DNA of 43,963 bases, taken from Fibrobacter succinogenes (lineage in GTDB: Bacteria > Fibrobacterota > Fibrobacteria > Fibrobacterales > Fibrobacteraceae). The position numbers were made by a program, and so were the translations under genes. The stretch is from contig CACXIR010000001.1 in assembly GCA_902767785.1 (NCBI GenBank), forward strand, positions 1 to 43,963, written 5' to 3'. The notes under the pieces were generated by a model. It was not told where the DNA came from and ran no database searches. It saw only the letters and a program-made list of their open reading frames with translations. Positions 7,696 to 15,590 of the stretch are shown piece by piece. Every line of letters starts with the position of its first letter. Position 1 is the stretch's first letter.

Positions 7696-9648
7696 CTACT
7701 TCTTGTGGGCCTTCAAGAATTCATGGGCGGCCTTGTGGTCAGGTTTCAGCTTGAGTACCTGCTTGTAAGACTTTATGGCCTCGGGAACCTTGCCCACGGC
7801 CGCCTGAATGGCCGCCATGTGTTCCCAGTAAACATAGTCTTCCTGAAAGTTCTCGCTTTTGATTTGGAGCATTACGGCATATGCCTCTTCAAACTTTCCT
7901 TGACGGTAAAGTCCCCACGCCTTGGAATCCAAGAAGGCTTCCGAGGGAAGCTTTCCCACTTCCAACGAAAGCGCTTTCGCAACCAAAGCTATTCCCTTTT
8001 CCAATTCTTCAGGGGAGCGATTCAGGTCTATCAGCGAGTAGCCGTAGTAGTTCATGACCTCGGGGCGGTCAAGCTCACCCCTGTCTGGTGCCGCCAGCAG
8101 GTATTCAAAGAGTTTGAAAGAGGCGTCGTATTCGCCCATACGCTCCAAGTTCATGGCCATGGAAAAGCGGATAAGCAGGCTGGTAGAATCCGCCATCAAC
8201 ATGCTTTCCCACAGCAGGTTGGCCTTGGCCCTAGCCTCTTTCGCCTTAAACAGCCTCAAGGAATCCGACTTGGCCTCTTCCTCAATGCTACGGGCTTCCG
8301 CCACCAAAACTTTGGCGTAGGTGTGTTGCAAATGCCTAAATGTCCGTTCCGCCTTCTGGTTCACCTGCGCAAGAGAAGCCGAATCTGCGATGCCCGCCAT
8401 AGGCGTCCAGCTGTTCCACACCCCAAGCAAAGAATCCAGCAGGGCGTACGCTTCCTTATACCGGCCCGCAAAGCCGTATGTCATGGCAAGGAAGTCCTTG
8501 TCTGCCCCATCCAGAATGGAATCCGCCATCACTGCATAGGCTACCGCATCATCCTTCTTCTTTTCGGTCAGTGCAATTCCCGCTAAGGCCCGGCAAGACT
8601 GTGCCGCATAAGACTTGTTTCCGCTCAAGCCTTCCAACGCCTTCTGGTAGTGGACCTTGGCACTGTCCGATTCATTCTGGGCATATTCATAGTTGGCCAG
8701 ATAATACAGCATCACCGGAGAGACCAACCCATCGGTATAAATTTTCTTTCTCAAAAAGGCAAGCGCTTCGGCACGGTTTTTTTCCGCAATGGTCAGGAGT
8801 ACCAAGTTGACGATGTTTTCTTCGTATTCACCTACTGTCGTAAGCGTGTCCGCCACGGCACGGGCTTCCACAAAACGCTTTTGGATTACAAGCCCCTGCA
8901 CCATCTGGAACAAATGTTTTTTATCTCCGGTAGCCTCATAGGCCTTCGAGAAAAGCTCCACCACTGCAGAATCCCTGTGCATGTCCAACAGCAAGTTCAG
9001 CTGCCGCTGGAACAGCGAAGAGATGTAGTTCACCTGGGGCAACAGCAAATCATAGACCCGAACCAATTCCTTGGTATCATGAACCGCCTCCAAAAACAAA
9101 CTATAATCGTACAGCAAGGTCATGTCTTGATAGCGGGAAGAATCCAAAGCCAAGTTGAAGTACTTGCGGGCAGAATCCGCAACGCCATCCTTCACATACA
9201 ATTTTGCAAGCAACTCATACTGGGAAGCGTTCACCTTTCCAGGAAGCTTGTTGGCACGCTGTGCCAGCACCAAGGCCACGGAATCTTCACCGTGATTCGC
9301 CATGCGTTCTGCTATGGCAAAGGAAAGGTAGCGGCTTTCAGGGTCAGCCTCAAAGGCCCGCTGCCAAAAGACCTCTGCCAGGGACTTTTCGCCACGGAGT
9401 TCCATTTCCATGGCACGGATAAAGGATTCGTGCGCCACGTCCAAATTCTGTACAGGCTTTTCCTTGCCTTTGCCCGAAGCATCCAAAGCCGCAGCAATAG
9501 CCGCAGAATCGGCAGCACTAAGAACCGCCTGCGAACTTCCGGCATCCTTGCGGGGCGCGGAACTGCAAGCCACAAGGAAAGTGGCGACAGCAAGCGCAAT
9601 CGTCAAACGGAATCCGCAAAAATGAACGGGGCGGCAGAACATGGTCAT
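7696..9648 (-). CDS. TPR-repeat lipoprotein
   Basis: A 650-residue lipoprotein: N-terminal segment, hydrophobic stretch and lipobox FLVAC with Cys28. The mature protein is almost entirely helical. TPR-type units are visible at, for example, AEVFWQRAFEADPESRYLSFAIAERM, DSARKYFNLALDSS, AKVHYQKALEGLSGN and the clear C-terminal unit VPEAIKSYKQVLKLKPDHKAAHEFL. TPR proteins scaffold protein complexes, often in outer-membrane assembly. The start overlaps the PASTA gene stop in an ATGA arrangement (9645-9648), which indicates translational coupling. A second Met two codons in (9642) is an equally possible start. Partners are unknown. Confidence 0.82.
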   Translation of the reverse strand: MTMFCRPVHFCGFRLTIALAVATFLVACSSAPRKDAGSSQAVLSAADSAAIAAALDASGKGKEKPVQNLDVAHESFIRAMEMELRGEKSLAEVFWQRAFEADPESRYLSFAIAERMANHGEDSVALVLAQRANKLPGKVNASQYELLAKLYVKDGVADSARKYFNLALDSSRYQDMTLLYDYSLFLEAVHDTKELVRVYDLLLPQVNYISSLFQRQLNLLLDMHRDSAVVELFSKAYEATGDKKHLFQMVQGLVIQKRFVEARAVADTLTTVGEYEENIVNLVLLTIAEKNRAEALAFLRKKIYTDGLVSPVMLYYLANYEYAQNESDSAKVHYQKALEGLSGNKSYAAQSCRALAGIALTEKKKDDAVAYAVMADSILDGADKDFLAMTYGFAGRYKEAYALLDSLLGVWNSWTPMAGIADSASLAQVNQKAERTFRHLQHTYAKVLVAEARSIEEEAKSDSLRLFKAKEARAKANLLWESMLMADSTSLLIRFSMAMNLERMGEYDASFKLFEYLLAAPDRGELDRPEVMNYYGYSLIDLNRSPEELEKGIALVAKALSLEVGKLPSEAFLDSKAWGLYRQGKFEEAYAVMLQIKSENFQEDYVYWEHMAAIQAAVGKVPEAIKSYKQVLKLKPDHKAAHEFLKAHKK

Positions 9649-10409
9649 CAGTCCACAATCACAAAGTCGATCTTAGTGTCAGGCAACAGGTAGTCCCCTT
9701 CCTTGGGGAACGTTTCCAGGACCGTATTAGACGCTTCGCCGTTTTCGGCCTTGACCCTCTTGACGCTGCCAACTTTGAATCCCAACTGTTCCACCTTTAC
9801 AAACACGTCGTCAATGACTTCGCCTTCAAAAGACGGCAACAGAATGCGGCCTGTGGTCGCACCTGCAGAAATAATCACGTTCACCGTATCGCCTACACGA
9901 ACGGTATCGCCCGCCATGGGGTCCGTACGGATAACCACTCCCCGCGGAATGCTTTTGTGAGCACCCTTGATGATTTCACCTTGCACAAGGCCTGCACGGG
10001 TAAGCGTTATGGTGGCCTGTTTCTGGCTCTTGCCGCGCAAGTCGGGAATTTCCACCTGACGGAGTCCCAAGCTCTTGGTAATCTGCACCGTGCGGCCGAT
10101 CTTTGCAGTGCGGCCCGCAGCAGGCAACTGCACCAGCACGCGGCCGGCGGGCACCTGAGCATTGTAGCGGCCTTCTTCCAACCAATGGGCCTTGAAGCCG
10201 GCGGCCGCGAGGGCGGACTCCGCCTCTTCCACCGTCATGCCTTCCAGGTTGGGAACCGGACCTGTCTTGCTAAAGTGTCCCGAAAAAATGGGCATCACAA
10301 TTTTATCTACCGCCAAGGCGAGGACCACCACCACGACCACCCAAAGGATGGCCGCCCTAATAAGCGGAGATGTCTTAATCCATGTAAAAAACTTCTTTAT
10401 CTTGTTCAT
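9648..10409 (-). CDS. membrane-anchored PASTA-domain protein
   Basis: A 253-residue protein with a short basic cytoplasmic N-terminus (MNKIKKFFTWIK), one transmembrane segment (about 18-38) and three PASTA-type repeats: PNLEGMTVEEAESALAAAGF, IPDLRGKSQKQATITLTRAGL and LPSFEGEVIDDVFVKVEQLGF. PASTA domains bind peptidoglycan fragments or beta-lactam-like ligands and usually sit on Ser/Thr kinases or penicillin-binding proteins. Here no kinase or transpeptidase domain is attached, so it is a stand-alone PASTA protein. The start at 10409 is chosen because an earlier in-frame Met (10499) lies inside the regulator gene and gives no sensible signal. The gap after the Crp-type gene is 19 bp. Confidence 0.85.
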   Translation of the reverse strand: MNKIKKFFTWIKTSPLIRAAILWVVVVVVLALAVDKIVMPIFSGHFSKTGPVPNLEGMTVEEAESALAAAGFKAHWLEEGRYNAQVPAGRVLVQLPAAGRTAKIGRTVQITKSLGLRQVEIPDLRGKSQKQATITLTRAGLVQGEIIKGAHKSIPRGVVIRTDPMAGDTVRVGDTVNVIISAGATTGRILLPSFEGEVIDDVFVKVEQLGFKVGSVKRVKAENGEASNTVLETFPKEGDYLLPDTKIDFVIVD

Positions 10410-10428
10410 TAACCTATCCGTAGGATCC

Positions 10429-11139
10429 CTAGCCCTTGGTAGCCTTCTCTTGCAGGGATTCTTCGTCAAAGATGACAATGTCCTTGCCGGTAATGGCAAT
10501 GGCGCCAGCCTTGACTAAAATGGAACTAATACGGCTCACCGTCTCTCGTGTGGTGCCCGACATGTCCGCCAGCTGCTGCTGGGTGGGGCGATTGTGGATA
10601 ACCGTCACCATCTTGCCGTTGTCCGTATGGATACGCACACCCCGTTCTTCCATAAGGTTCAACAGGGTACCCGCCACGCGACCACTTACGGACATGGTGG
10701 AAAGGGAACCAATCTGCTTGTTAGCCTTGCGGAGGCGCTTGCTCATCTCGGAGAGGAGGGACATGGCCAACTCAGGGTACTGCTTGACCAAGGAAAGGAA
10801 TCCTTCGCGGTAGATAATGAGCATTTGGGAGTCAGTCACCGTGCGGACCGAGGCAGACCGGGGTTCTCCATCAATCAAGGACATTTCGCCAAAGAAATCC
10901 CCGCGTTCCAAGAAGCTGAGGATGGTTTCTCGACCGTCCACGCCGGTCATGTAAACCTGAACAGAGCCCGAGGCAATAAGGTAGAGGGCCTGGACAGAAT
11001 CGTCCCCTTCTAGAACCACCGTCTCGTCGCGATTGAAGTTCTGCACCTCAACCAGATTGGCCAAGAGCTTGAGCTGTTCGTCGGACAATTCCGAAAACAG
11101 CTCCACGCCCTTAAGCAACTCTAAAACGGGTACGTCCAT
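10429..11139 (-). CDS. Crp/Fnr-family transcriptional regulator
   Basis: A 236-residue regulator. The cyclic-nucleotide-binding fold spans about residues 10-125 (EDDSVQALYLIASGSVQVYM-type beta roll, then RGDFFGEMSLIDGEPRSASV, with the phosphate-binding-cassette-like GEMSLIDGEPRSA). A dimerisation helix follows, then a winged helix with recognition segment PTQQQLADMSGTTRETVSRISSIL. This is the usual Crp layout; the ligand cannot be deduced. The start at 11139 is preceded by AGGAGG with a 5-bp spacer; an in-frame Met further upstream (11172) would add a basic stretch and bury the ribosome binding site. It lies 41 bp after purA and 19 bp before the PASTA gene. Confidence 0.93.
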   Translation of the reverse strand: MDVPVLELLKGVELFSELSDEQLKLLANLVEVQNFNRDETVVLEGDDSVQALYLIASGSVQVYMTGVDGRETILSFLERGDFFGEMSLIDGEPRSASVRTVTDSQMLIIYREGFLSLVKQYPELAMSLLSEMSKRLRKANKQIGSLSTMSVSGRVAGTLLNLMEERGVRIHTDNGKMVTVIHNRPTQQQLADMSGTTRETVSRISSILVKAGAIAITGKDIVIFDEESLQEKATKG

Positions 11140-11180
11140 TTTCCGCCTCCTTGTTTGCGGGCCGCCAGGCACCGCAGTTC

Positions 11181-12464
11181 TTAATCCAAATCTACCACGA
11201 TGCTCTGGTCGCGCTTGGCACCGATCGAAATCATGCCGATCTTCACGCCCACCAGTTCTGCCATACGATTCAGATACTTACGGGCATTTTCCGGCAGGTC
11301 TTCCAGCTTGCGGCACTTGGTGGTATCGCACTTCCAGCCCGGCATTTCTTCATAGACCGGCACACAACGGCCCACCTTGGAAAGCTGGTTCGGGAAGTTT
11401 TCGATCTTTTCACCGTCACATTCGTAATGAGTGCAAATCTTGATGGTATCGAAGGTGTCCAGCACGTCCAGCTTGGTAATGGCCAGGTGCGTGAGACCGT
11501 TCACCACGGCAGCCTTGCGAACCACCGGGGCATCGAACCAACCGCAGCGGCGGTTACGGCCCGTGGTTGCACCATATTCGTTACCAATCTTGCGGAGCAC
11601 ATCGCCCGTTTCGTCCAGAAGCTCCGTGGGGAACGGACCGTTACCCACGCGGGTCGTGTAAGCCTTCACCACGCCCACCACCTGGTCGATAGCCGTGGGG
11701 CCAATGCCAGCACCGCAGCTCGCATAGCCTGCCACCGTGTTGCTGGAGGTCACGAAGGGGTAAGTACCCTGGTCCACATCGAGGATAGTTCCTTGGGCAC
11801 CTTCGAACACCAGACGCTTGCCTGCCTTCACGGCGGCATAGAGCATGGCGCTCACATCGCGCACGAACGGCTTGATCTTCTGGCCCAGCTCCAGGTAGTC
11901 CTTAATGACCTGTTCCGGATCAATTTCGGGAACATCGTACATCACCTTAAATTCTTCGTTGTGAACCTTGGCCATGGCTTCGACGCGGGGGCGAAGTTCG
12001 CGTTCGTCCATGAGGTCGCCCACGCGAACACCGATACGGTTCACCTTGTCGCTGTAGCAGGGGCCAATGCCGCGGCCCGTCGTGCCAATAGCACCCTTGC
12101 CGGCCTTCTTTTCCTTGGCCTTGTCGAGGGTAGAATGGTACGGAAGCACCACGTGTGCGTTGTCGGCAATGAACAAGCGTCCTTCGGGGTTGATGCCCTT
12201 GGTGTGCAGGTCGGCGATTTCAGCCAGGGTCTGCACCGGGTCAAGCACCACGCCATTGCCAATCACGCAAATTTTGTCATCATGCATAATGCCCGAGGGA
12301 ATCAGGTGGAACACGAACTTCTTGTCGCCCACTTCCACGGTATGGCCTGCATTGGCGCCGCCCTGGAAACGCACAATGTAGTCTGCGTCCAGAGTCAGAA
12401 AATCAACAACCTTGGCCTTGCCTTCGTCACCCCACTGGGAACCGATTACAACACGATTTGCCAT
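11181..12464 (-). CDS. purA: adenylosuccinate synthetase
   Basis: This enzyme condenses IMP with aspartate using GTP to make adenylosuccinate, the first step from IMP to AMP. The 427-residue protein opens with MANRVVIGSQWGDEGKAK. The family P-loop is usually GDEGKGK; here the second Gly is Ala, a small deviation. GGANAGHTV (IMP and catalytic His region), GRGIGPCYSDK, FEGAQGTILDVDQGTYPFVTSSN and TTGRNRRCGW follow in order and are canonical. The start at 12464 has GAAGGA just upstream; an in-frame Met at 12542 would add a 26-residue basic extension absent from the family. It is the first gene of the long minus-strand cluster and has its own promoter candidate. Confidence 0.97.
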   Translation of the reverse strand: MANRVVIGSQWGDEGKAKVVDFLTLDADYIVRFQGGANAGHTVEVGDKKFVFHLIPSGIMHDDKICVIGNGVVLDPVQTLAEIADLHTKGINPEGRLFIADNAHVVLPYHSTLDKAKEKKAGKGAIGTTGRGIGPCYSDKVNRIGVRVGDLMDERELRPRVEAMAKVHNEEFKVMYDVPEIDPEQVIKDYLELGQKIKPFVRDVSAMLYAAVKAGKRLVFEGAQGTILDVDQGTYPFVTSSNTVAGYASCGAGIGPTAIDQVVGVVKAYTTRVGNGPFPTELLDETGDVLRKIGNEYGATTGRNRRCGWFDAPVVRKAAVVNGLTHLAITKLDVLDTFDTIKICTHYECDGEKIENFPNQLSKVGRCVPVYEEMPGWKCDTTKCRKLEDLPENARKYLNRMAELVGVKIGMISIGAKRDQSIVVDLD

Positions 12465-12508
12465 ATATCCTTCGTTTTTTGTCTTTCTAGTTAAACACGA
12501 AAATTTAA

Positions 12509-12578
12509 GCGCAGAGGCCTTCCCTGCGCCCTTTTTCGCCATAAAGATAGAATAGTAGTTAAGAGGCGAAACCTACAA
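12509..12578 (-). promoter_or_regulatory. candidate purA promoter and leader hairpin
   Basis: Reading the minus strand, TTGTAG (12573-12578) is separated by 18 bp from TATTCT (12549-12554), a plausible sigma-70-type promoter giving a leader of about 75 nt. Within the leader, GCGCAG and CTGCGC (12524-12529 and 12509-12514) can pair around a 9-nt loop. No known purine riboswitch architecture is recognised. Confidence 0.35.
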
Positions 12579-12613
12579 GGGGCTTACATTTAAGGGAAAA
12601 AGGGCAAAAAAAC

Positions 12614-12619
12614 TATAAT
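12614..12619 (+). promoter_or_regulatory. -10 hexamer TATAAT, probable leaderless start for the acetyltransferase
   Basis: A consensus TATAAT ends 6 bp before the ATG at 12626, so transcription would begin at or next to the start codon. No Shine-Dalgarno-like purine run precedes the ATG. The -35 is not obvious at 16-18 bp. Confidence 0.5.
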
Positions 12620-12625
12620 TTAACC

Positions 12626-13261
12626 ATGCTAAAACAACCCGACCCAAACATTGCCCACCCGATTCCGAGTGCGGAATCCATGACTTTCATCAAGCCGACC
12701 ATCAAGAACCCGAACATCATCGTCGGGGACTTTACTTACTTTGCAGGCGGCGATTTTGAAAGCCATGTCACCCATCACTACGACTTTATCGGGGACAAGC
12801 TCATCATCGGCAAGTTCTGCCAGATTGCCGCCGGCGTGGAATTCGTGATGAACGGGGCGAACCACCAGATGAACGCGGCCACCACTTACCCGTTCAATAT
12901 CTTCGGCACATGGGAGCAGCCCGCCCAGGCCCAGAGCGACCTTCCGCTCAAGGGCGATACCGTCATCGGAAACGACGTATGGATCGGGCAGAACGCCACA
13001 ATCCTCCCCGGAGTGCATGTCGGCGACGGTGCGATTATCGGGGCAAATGCGGTCGTGGGCAGCGATGTCGAACCCTACACCATCGTGGTAGGCAATCCGG
13101 CCAAACCGCTCCGCAAGCGTTTCGACGAAGAACTCACCGGACTGTTACTCAAATTCAAATGGTGGGACAAGCCCATCGACGAAATCAACAAGCTCTTGCC
13201 TATCCTTACCTGCAGCGATCTAGAAAAAATCAAAGCCGAGCTTAAGGCCCGGCTTGTGTAA
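12626..13261 (+). CDS. Vat/CatB-type hexapeptide acetyltransferase
   Basis: A 211-residue left-handed beta-helix acetyltransferase of the xenobiotic acyltransferase group (streptogramin A and chloramphenicol acetyltransferases of Vat/CatB type). Family-defining segments are [44 protein letters not shown] (catalytic His region), the FNIFG loop and hexapeptide turns in [20 protein letters not shown] and [12 protein letters not shown], followed by [17 protein letters not shown]. It would transfer acetyl from acetyl-CoA to a hydroxyl of a small molecule; chromosomal members often have unknown natural substrates, so drug resistance should not be assumed. It is divergent from purA and convergent with moxR, whose stop lies across a palindromic repeat. 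Confidence 0.9.
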   Translation: MLKQPDPNIAHPIPSAESMTFIKPTIKNPNIIVGDFTYFAGGDFESHVTHHYDFIGDKLIIGKFCQIAAGVEFVMNGANHQMNAATTYPFNIFGTWEQPAQAQSDLPLKGDTVIGNDVWIGQNATILPGVHVGDGAIIGANAVVGSDVEPYTIVVGNPAKPLRKRFDEELTGLLLKFKWWDKPIDEINKLLPILTCSDLEKIKAELKARLV

Positions 13262-13266
13262 AAGAA

Positions 13267-13295
13267 GATCCCCGGTCGGAGCCGGGGATGACAAT
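13267..13295. repeat. palindromic repeat copy 1
   Basis: An 8-bp perfect stem ATCCCCGG / CCGGGGAT with loop TCGGAG, followed by the tail GACAAT. It sits in the 55-bp convergent gap between the acetyltransferase and moxR, where it could also end transcription. A second copy in the same orientation lies at 14377-14404. Confidence 0.75.
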
Positions 13296-13316
13296 GAAGG
13301 AGAGCGTTTCTCCTCA

Positions 13317-14300
13317 CTAAGGAACTTCCACAGAGTCGAGAATCTTCTGCACGACGGTCTCGGCGGAAACTTCTTCCGCTTCGGCCTCGTAGCTTAAGAT
13401 AATGCGGTGGCGGAGCACTTCCATCGCGACAGCCTTCACATCTTCCGGCGTCACGTAGGCGCGGCCCTGAATGAACGCATGGGCCTTGGCGGCCTGGGCA
13501 AGACCGATAGAAGCACGCGGAGAGGCACCCACTTCCACAAAGCCGACCAGGTCGCTGCGCTTGATGCTGCCCGGATCACGAGTTGCAAGCACCAGGTTCA
13601 CGATGTATTCGCGCACGCGTTCGTCCACGTACACCTGCTTCACCAGCTGGCGGGCGGCGAGGATATCTTCCTTCGTGGCGACGGCCTGCGGCTGGCGCAG
13701 CCCCGCACCGGCGACGGCGTCGAGAATCTTCATTTCGTCAGCCTTGTTCGGGTAGCTGACCTTCACCTTCAACAGGAAACGGTCCACCTGAGCTTCGGGC
13801 AGCGGATACGTACCTTCCTGCTCGATGGGGTTCTGCGTAGCAAGCACCAGGAACGGCTCGTCCAGCTTGAATGTTTCATCGCCGATGGTGATGTGGCGTT
13901 CCTGCATGGCTTCGAGCAAGGCGCTCTGCACCTTCGACGGAGCACGGTTAATTTCGTCGGCCAGCACGAGGTTCGTAAAGAGCGGGCCCTTACGGGTTTC
14001 GAACTTCGCTTCCTTCGCGTTGTAAATCGTGGTACCCAGCAAGTCGGCCGGCAACAGGTCGGGAGTGAACTGAATGCGCTTGAAGTCCAGCGACACGGCA
14101 TCGGCAAAAGCCTTCACCGCGGTCGTCTTGGCAAGGCCCGGCAGGCCTTCCAGCAGCACGTGACCGTCCGCCAAAATACCCGTCAGAATGCTTTCCACCA
14201 GAGCCTTCTGGCCAATTACCGTACCTTCCACTTCACGCAGCAAATTCATGCAAAAAGCACTCTGCTGTCTAACCTTTTCCGAAAGTTCCTGAATATCCAT
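13317..14300 (-). CDS. moxR: MoxR-family AAA+ ATPase
   Basis: A 327-residue AAA+ chaperone-like ATPase. Walker A is LLEGLPGLAKTTAVKAFA, Walker B is NLVLADEINRAP, and the sensor region VLATQNPIEQEGTYPLPEAQVDRF plus the C-terminal lid domain are typical of MoxR. These ATPases remodel client proteins together with partners carrying DUF58, VWA or BatD-type domains. No DUF58 or VWA gene adjoins it here; a BatD-like protein is encoded about 2 kb away but separated by unrelated genes. AGAGG precedes the start at 14300. It is flanked by the two palindromic repeats, which may delimit it as a single-gene unit. Confidence 0.93.
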   Translation of the reverse strand: MDIQELSEKVRQQSAFCMNLLREVEGTVIGQKALVESILTGILADGHVLLEGLPGLAKTTAVKAFADAVSLDFKRIQFTPDLLPADLLGTTIYNAKEAKFETRKGPLFTNLVLADEINRAPSKVQSALLEAMQERHITIGDETFKLDEPFLVLATQNPIEQEGTYPLPEAQVDRFLLKVKVSYPNKADEMKILDAVAGAGLRQPQAVATKEDILAARQLVKQVYVDERVREYIVNLVLATRDPGSIKRSDLVGFVEVGASPRASIGLAQAAKAHAFIQGRAYVTPEDVKAVAMEVLRHRIILSYEAEAEEVSAETVVQKILDSVEVP

Positions 14301-14376
14301 TTAGTTAACCTCTTCTGTTTTCGCGAATTAAGATACAAAATTCCACGAAAAAAGGCAAATGGACGTCTAAAAAAGA

Positions 14377-14404
14377 GATCCCCGGTCAAGCCGGGGATGA
14401 CAAT
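14377..14404. repeat. palindromic repeat copy 2
   Basis: ATCCCCGG / CCGGGGAT stem with loop TCAAG and the same GACAAT tail as copy 1, in the same orientation. It lies between the end of the TfoX-N gene and the start of moxR. Except for the loop, the two copies are identical across the core, which suggests a dispersed repeat family rather than two unrelated hairpins. Confidence 0.75.
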
Positions 14405-14432
14405 TGTAGTAACGGGCGTGACAAATCGCCGG

Positions 14433-14762
14433 TTATTTCTTCTTCTTGGCTTTCGCGGGAGCAGGCAACTCCGGCAACATGGCATCAAGCAAACGTACCA
14501 GCAGGCCGTTATCTTCAATCTGGTCGTTAGTCACGCGGAGCATGGGCTTTGCGCCGTCGTAGGGCAACTGCTTCTTTGCGCCGGGGAGCATCGCCAAGGC
14601 CGCAGGCATAGGCTTTACCAGCAGGCGATCATCGTAAATTCCGCCGAAAATTTTTCCGTCGGCATATAGAATATACTCGCCCATCATCTTGCGGGTGGTC
14701 ACCCGCAATTCACCCTTAAACCGCTGCAAAACATGGTCACGGAACTTTTCAGAACTCGGCAT
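14433..14762 (-). CDS. TfoX N-terminal-domain protein
   Basis: A 109-residue cytosolic protein matching the TfoX/Sxy N-terminal domain: RVTTRKMMGEYILYADGKIFGGIYDDRLLVKP is the characteristic core, followed by a short helical part and a Lys-rich end. In gamma-proteobacteria Sxy/TfoX co-activates competence genes with CRP, but stand-alone N-domain proteins are widespread and mostly uncharacterised. The start at 14762 has GAGG about 7 bp upstream. It is divergent from the SMR transporter across 54 bp that contain a perfect dyad, so the two genes may be co-regulated. Confidence 0.85.
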   Translation of the reverse strand: MPSSEKFRDHVLQRFKGELRVTTRKMMGEYILYADGKIFGGIYDDRLLVKPMPAALAMLPGAKKQLPYDGAKPMLRVTNDQIEDNGLLVRLLDAMLPELPAPAKAKKKK

Positions 14763-14786
14763 ATACACCCCTCGGCGATTTTTCCT

Positions 14787-14810
14787 AATATACAAATTAT
14801 TTTGTATATT
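14787..14810. promoter_or_regulatory. perfect 10-bp dyad between tfoX-like and SMR genes
   Basis: AATATACAAA and TTTGTATATT form perfect inverted arms around TTAT. Both arms contain a TATATT hexamer (14805-14810 on plus, 14787-14792 on minus), so the dyad coincides with the -10 regions of both divergent genes. On the minus strand TTGGAA at 14809-14814 sits 16 bp from its -10. It may be a repressor operator or simply symmetric promoters. Confidence 0.6.
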
Positions 14811-14816
14811 CCAAAT

Positions 14817-15149
14817 ATGCTCAATTATCTATTCCTGTTGCTCGCCATTGTCGCAGAAGCCGCCGGTACCACGCTCCTCAAGATGTCGGAGCAGTTCACC
14901 AAGCTCGTCCCGTCCATCGCCTCGCTCGTCTGCTACGTGGCGTCGCTCTACCTGTTGAGTCTTTGCCTGCGAACCATCCCCATCGGCATCGCGTACGCTA
15001 CCTGGTCGGCGCTCGGCATCGCCCTCATTACAATAAGCGGCATCTTCTTTTTCAAGCAGATGCCGGATCTTGGAGCCATCATCGGGCTTATTCTAATTAT
15101 TTCCGGCGTAGCGGTTCTCAACCTGTTTTCGAAGATGGATATCCACTAG
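14817..15149 (+). CDS. small multidrug resistance (SMR) family transporter
   Basis: A 110-residue inner-membrane protein with four transmembrane segments and the SMR signature. Glu14 in AIVAEAAGTTLLKMSE is the conserved proton/substrate-coupling residue of EmrE and stands at the same number. The second half has PIGIAYATWSALGIALITISGI and a final GLILIISGVAVLNLF segment. Members exchange protons for cationic compounds, guanidinium or polyamines; the substrate here is unknown. The start at 14817 keeps the normal SMR length; an earlier in-frame ATG (14733) lies inside the opposite gene. There is no ribosome binding site, and the -10-like TATATT ends 6 bp before the ATG. Confidence 0.92.
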   Translation: MLNYLFLLLAIVAEAAGTTLLKMSEQFTKLVPSIASLVCYVASLYLLSLCLRTIPIGIAYATWSALGIALITISGIFFFKQMPDLGAIIGLILIISGVAVLNLFSKMDIH

Positions 15150-15151
15150 AT

Positions 15152-15583
15152 TCACAAAACTTTTTCCATATACACGCACTGGAACGTATCATGATGCGGC
15201 TTGCCGTTTTCGCTGCGGCTATAGCCAAGACTCTCATAGAACTTTTCCACGCCCACACGGCTTGAAATCTCTACCTTCTTGATGCCCGCCTCACGCATCC
15301 ACTTTTCGGCTTCGGCGACAACGGCTTGGCCTAAATGTTGCCCGCGATATTCCGGCAACACCACGACACGCCCAATTTCGGCAATCCCATCATCCACTTC
15401 GAACCAGCGACAAGTGGCAACCGGGTAAATATCGTCCAACGCAAGAATGTAATGGCAGTTCTCGCCGTCATGCGAATCGATTTCGGCATCAAGCGAAATC
15501 TGATACTTGTGCATCATCGCAGCCATGCGTACATAATAGGCGCCAGCCCGTTCACATTCCTTGGTTACCCGAATAATTTTCAT
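15152..15583 (-). CDS. GNAT-family N-acetyltransferase
   Basis: A 143-residue GNAT acetyltransferase. The acetyl-CoA-binding motif A is IGRVVVLPEYRGQHLGQAVVAEAEKWM, with the pyrophosphate-binding RGQHLG loop, followed by ISSRVGVEKFYESLGY (motif B). The ElaA-like or YjcF-like arrangement, with PVATCRWF before motif A, suggests small-molecule or peptide substrates, not more precisely known. The start at 15583 has AGGAATT upstream and lies 7 bp from the stop of the Cys-repeat protein, so the two are probably co-transcribed. Its stop is 2 bp from the convergent SMR gene stop. Confidence 0.9.
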   Translation of the reverse strand: MKIIRVTKECERAGAYYVRMAAMMHKYQISLDAEIDSHDGENCHYILALDDIYPVATCRWFEVDDGIAEIGRVVVLPEYRGQHLGQAVVAEAEKWMREAGIKKVEISSRVGVEKFYESLGYSRSENGKPHHDTFQCVYMEKVL

Positions 15584-15590
15584 AATTCCT

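Noticed and set aside
11151-12494. Long open frame (447 codons) opposite purA
   Set aside because: It mirrors the purA frame with high codon bias, is His-rich and low in recognisable motifs, and purA is certain. Similar long shadows lie opposite moxR, the barrel genes, the M6-like gene and GH8.
12465-12542. N-terminal extension of purA from an upstream in-frame ATG
   Set aside because: The extension is basic and unlike the family, whose members begin right before the P-loop; the predicted transcript start is at about 12541, and a ribosome site precedes the ATG at 12464.
12626-13261. Acetyltransferase as an acquired antibiotic-resistance gene
   Set aside because: There is no mobile element, integron site or clear composition break, and chromosomal Vat/CatB relatives often have other roles.
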